A stretch of 8,211 nt of DNA, from assembly GCA_029935695.1 (NCBI GenBank), contig JAOZJV010000142.1, forward strand, positions 1-8,211, read 5' to 3'. A model generated the notes under the pieces. The model was not told the origin of the DNA, ran no database searches, and was given only the letters and a program-made list of their open reading frames with translations. The translations under genes were made by a program, and so were the position numbers. Positions within the stretch are counted from its first letter, which is position 1; the number at the start of each line of letters is the position of its first letter. Below, one piece after another: positions 7,030-8,211 of this stretch. This DNA is from Candidatus Krumholzibacteriia bacterium (GTDB lineage: Bacteria > Krumholzibacteriota > Krumholzibacteriia > LZORAL124-64-63).

Positions 7030-8211
7030 ATGAAACACCAAACTCGTTTTGCCCTGCTGGGCCTGTCATTGGCCATCATGATGATTCTGGTCTTGATGGG
7101 AGGGTGCTCTTCCTACAATGCAGCCCCTGAATCTGAAGCCCCTCCCGAGCCAAAAGTGCTGATTTACAGTTTGGACGAACTGCCCGTTCACACCTATCCC
7201 ATCAAGGGAACCGTCAGCGAGCTTTTGGATGACAGTGATGCCCTGGCGGAACTGCGGGTCCTGTACCGGGCCGACCTGGAAGCGGATTTAAAAAAATACG
7301 ACATTGACGACAGTTCCACACTGCAGGGCATGTACGGCAAACTGGCCACCTTGAATGTTCTGGACGGTCGCACCGATGAAGCCCTCAAATTGATGGACGA
7401 AGTGGCTGCTCTGGAAGACAAGGAAGCCACCCGCCTGACCAGTGGCATGACCACCCGCGCTCTTATTGCTGCTAAAAACAGCTTGTCGGGCAATGACTCT
7501 GAGCAGGAGTTGCACAACGCTTTTGCCAGGGAATTGGGCACCTATGTCAGCACCCTGCCCTATGACATTGTTCAGGATCAAATCAAATCAGCCAAGGGTC
7601 GGGCTGAATACCTGAGCGAGAATCTTTTGCGCGGGGTTGTGCAGTCGCAGCTGGACCCGGCCGTGGCCGCCACCGGCGAATTGGCCGCCGACCAGGCATT
7701 CGCCGCCATCAGCATGCGTTATGCCATCGATGAAGTGCTGCCTCTGAACCCTGTGGTGGTTGATATTTACAGTCGCTACCTCAAAGCAAACGCCGTGGAA
7801 AAAGACAACATCTGGCCCGACCGGGAATTCTCATTCATGGATAAAAAGATACGCCCCGATGTGGTGGTCGGCATCTGGGATTCCGGTGTGGATGCAGCGG
7901 TTTTCGACAACAACATGTATGTGAATGAAGCTGAAAAATTTGATGGTGCCGACACTGATGGCAATGGTTTTGTGGATGACGTGCACGGTATTGCCTTTGA
8001 CCTGGATGGTGTTGCCAGTTCTGAAATGCTGCATCCTTTGGGCGACCAGGACGGCAAACTGGGTAAGGTCTTTGGTTATATGCAGGGATTCACCGATCTG
8101 ACCAGCGCCATCGACAGCAAGGCTGCCAGTGATGTGCGTGCAGAAATGGCCAACATGCCCGCTGAAAATGTGGGCGACTTCCTGACCTCTCTCAGTTTTG
8201 GTGGCCTTTTA
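7030..8211 (+). CDS. Subtilisin-like (S8) serine protease, probable lipoprotein, 3' end missing
   Basis: The first 394 residues of a larger protein; the frame is open to the window end. Residues 1-26 form a lipoprotein-type signal with LMGGC and lipidation Cys26, although Met at -3 is not the usual Leu/Val/Ile. A Ser/Ala/Pro/Glu-rich spacer follows. Residues 50-260 are helical, with a TPR-like pair at about 98-130 (GRTDEALKLMDEVAALE). The peptidase domain opens at 277: D284 in VVVGIWDSGVD fits the catalytic Asp motif of subtilases. The next block, VNEAEKFDGADTDGNGFVDDV (about 298-318), is a calcium-loop-like sequence (D308, D310, N312) common after the Asp motif in large envelope subtilases. 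The HGTHVAG histidine motif and GTSMA serine motif are not reached, so activity cannot be judged. Residues 331-394 look like an insert between the Asp and His motifs. AGGAG at 7020-7024, five nt before the ATG, supports the start. Location is inferred as periplasmic or outer membrane. Confidence 0.82.
   Translation, partial: MKHQTRFALLGLSLAIMMILVLMGGCSSYNAAPESEAPPEPKVLIYSLDELPVHTYPIKGTVSELLDDSDALAELRVLYRADLEADLKKYDIDDSSTLQGMYGKLATLNVLDGRTDEALKLMDEVAALEDKEATRLTSGMTTRALIAAKNSLSGNDSEQELHNAFARELGTYVSTLPYDIVQDQIKSAKGRAEYLSENLLRGVVQSQLDPAVAATGELAADQAFAAISMRYAIDEVLPLNPVVVDIYSRYLKANAVEKDNIWPDREFSFMDKKIRPDVVVGIWDSGVDAAVFDNNMYVNEAEKFDGADTDGNGFVDDVHGIAFDLDGVASSEMLHPLGDQDGKLGKVFGYMQGFTDLTSAIDSKAASDVRAEMANMPAENVGDFLTSLSFGGLL

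Overview
The window holds four protein genes and no RNA gene, mobile element or CRISPR array. Two genes run off its edges. From left to right they are: the 3' part of a fused ResB-CcsA (CcsBA) cytochrome c synthetase on the plus strand (1-2957, 5' end missing); a convergent group II pyridoxal-phosphate amino acid decarboxylase on the minus strand (3006-4433); a membrane-anchored chemoreceptor-like protein with a long disordered tail on the minus strand (4541-6832); and, divergent from it, the 5' part of a lipoprotein subtilisin-like protease on the plus strand (7030-8211, 3' end missing).

The organism is a Gram-negative-type bacterium of moderate GC content. It uses System II cytochrome c maturation in the fused ResB-CcsA form, and has a lipoprotein-type signal on the protease. 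The fused form with a periplasmic pre-domain before CcsA is familiar from Bacteroidetes-like, PVC, delta- and epsilon-type lineages. The window does not settle the phylum, and nothing in it looks recently transferred.

ccsBA and the decarboxylase converge on a 12-bp hairpin that overlaps the decarboxylase stop codon. Receptor and decarboxylase lie in the same direction, 107 bp apart. Between them is a perfect 28-bp palindrome, followed by a T-run and then a TATAAT box on the minus strand. It is best read as the receptor's terminator sitting against the decarboxylase promoter, with an operator role as the alternative. The 197 bp between receptor and protease should hold two divergent promoters, but none is convincing by eye. 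The four genes do not form an evident pathway.

The most unusual object is the receptor-like protein. After two membrane segments around a PilJ-like sensor region comes a divergent methyl-accepting-type signalling region. This is followed by about 135 residues of Ala/Pro/Glu-rich sequence and then five copies of a short peptide, N-(I/V)-F-M-L, usually followed by Asn-Lys or Lys-Lys. The copies are spaced 42, 48, 43 and 48 residues apart, and the last sits at the C-terminus. This looks like a multivalent docking tail for an unidentified partner, and I do not recognise it as a described motif.
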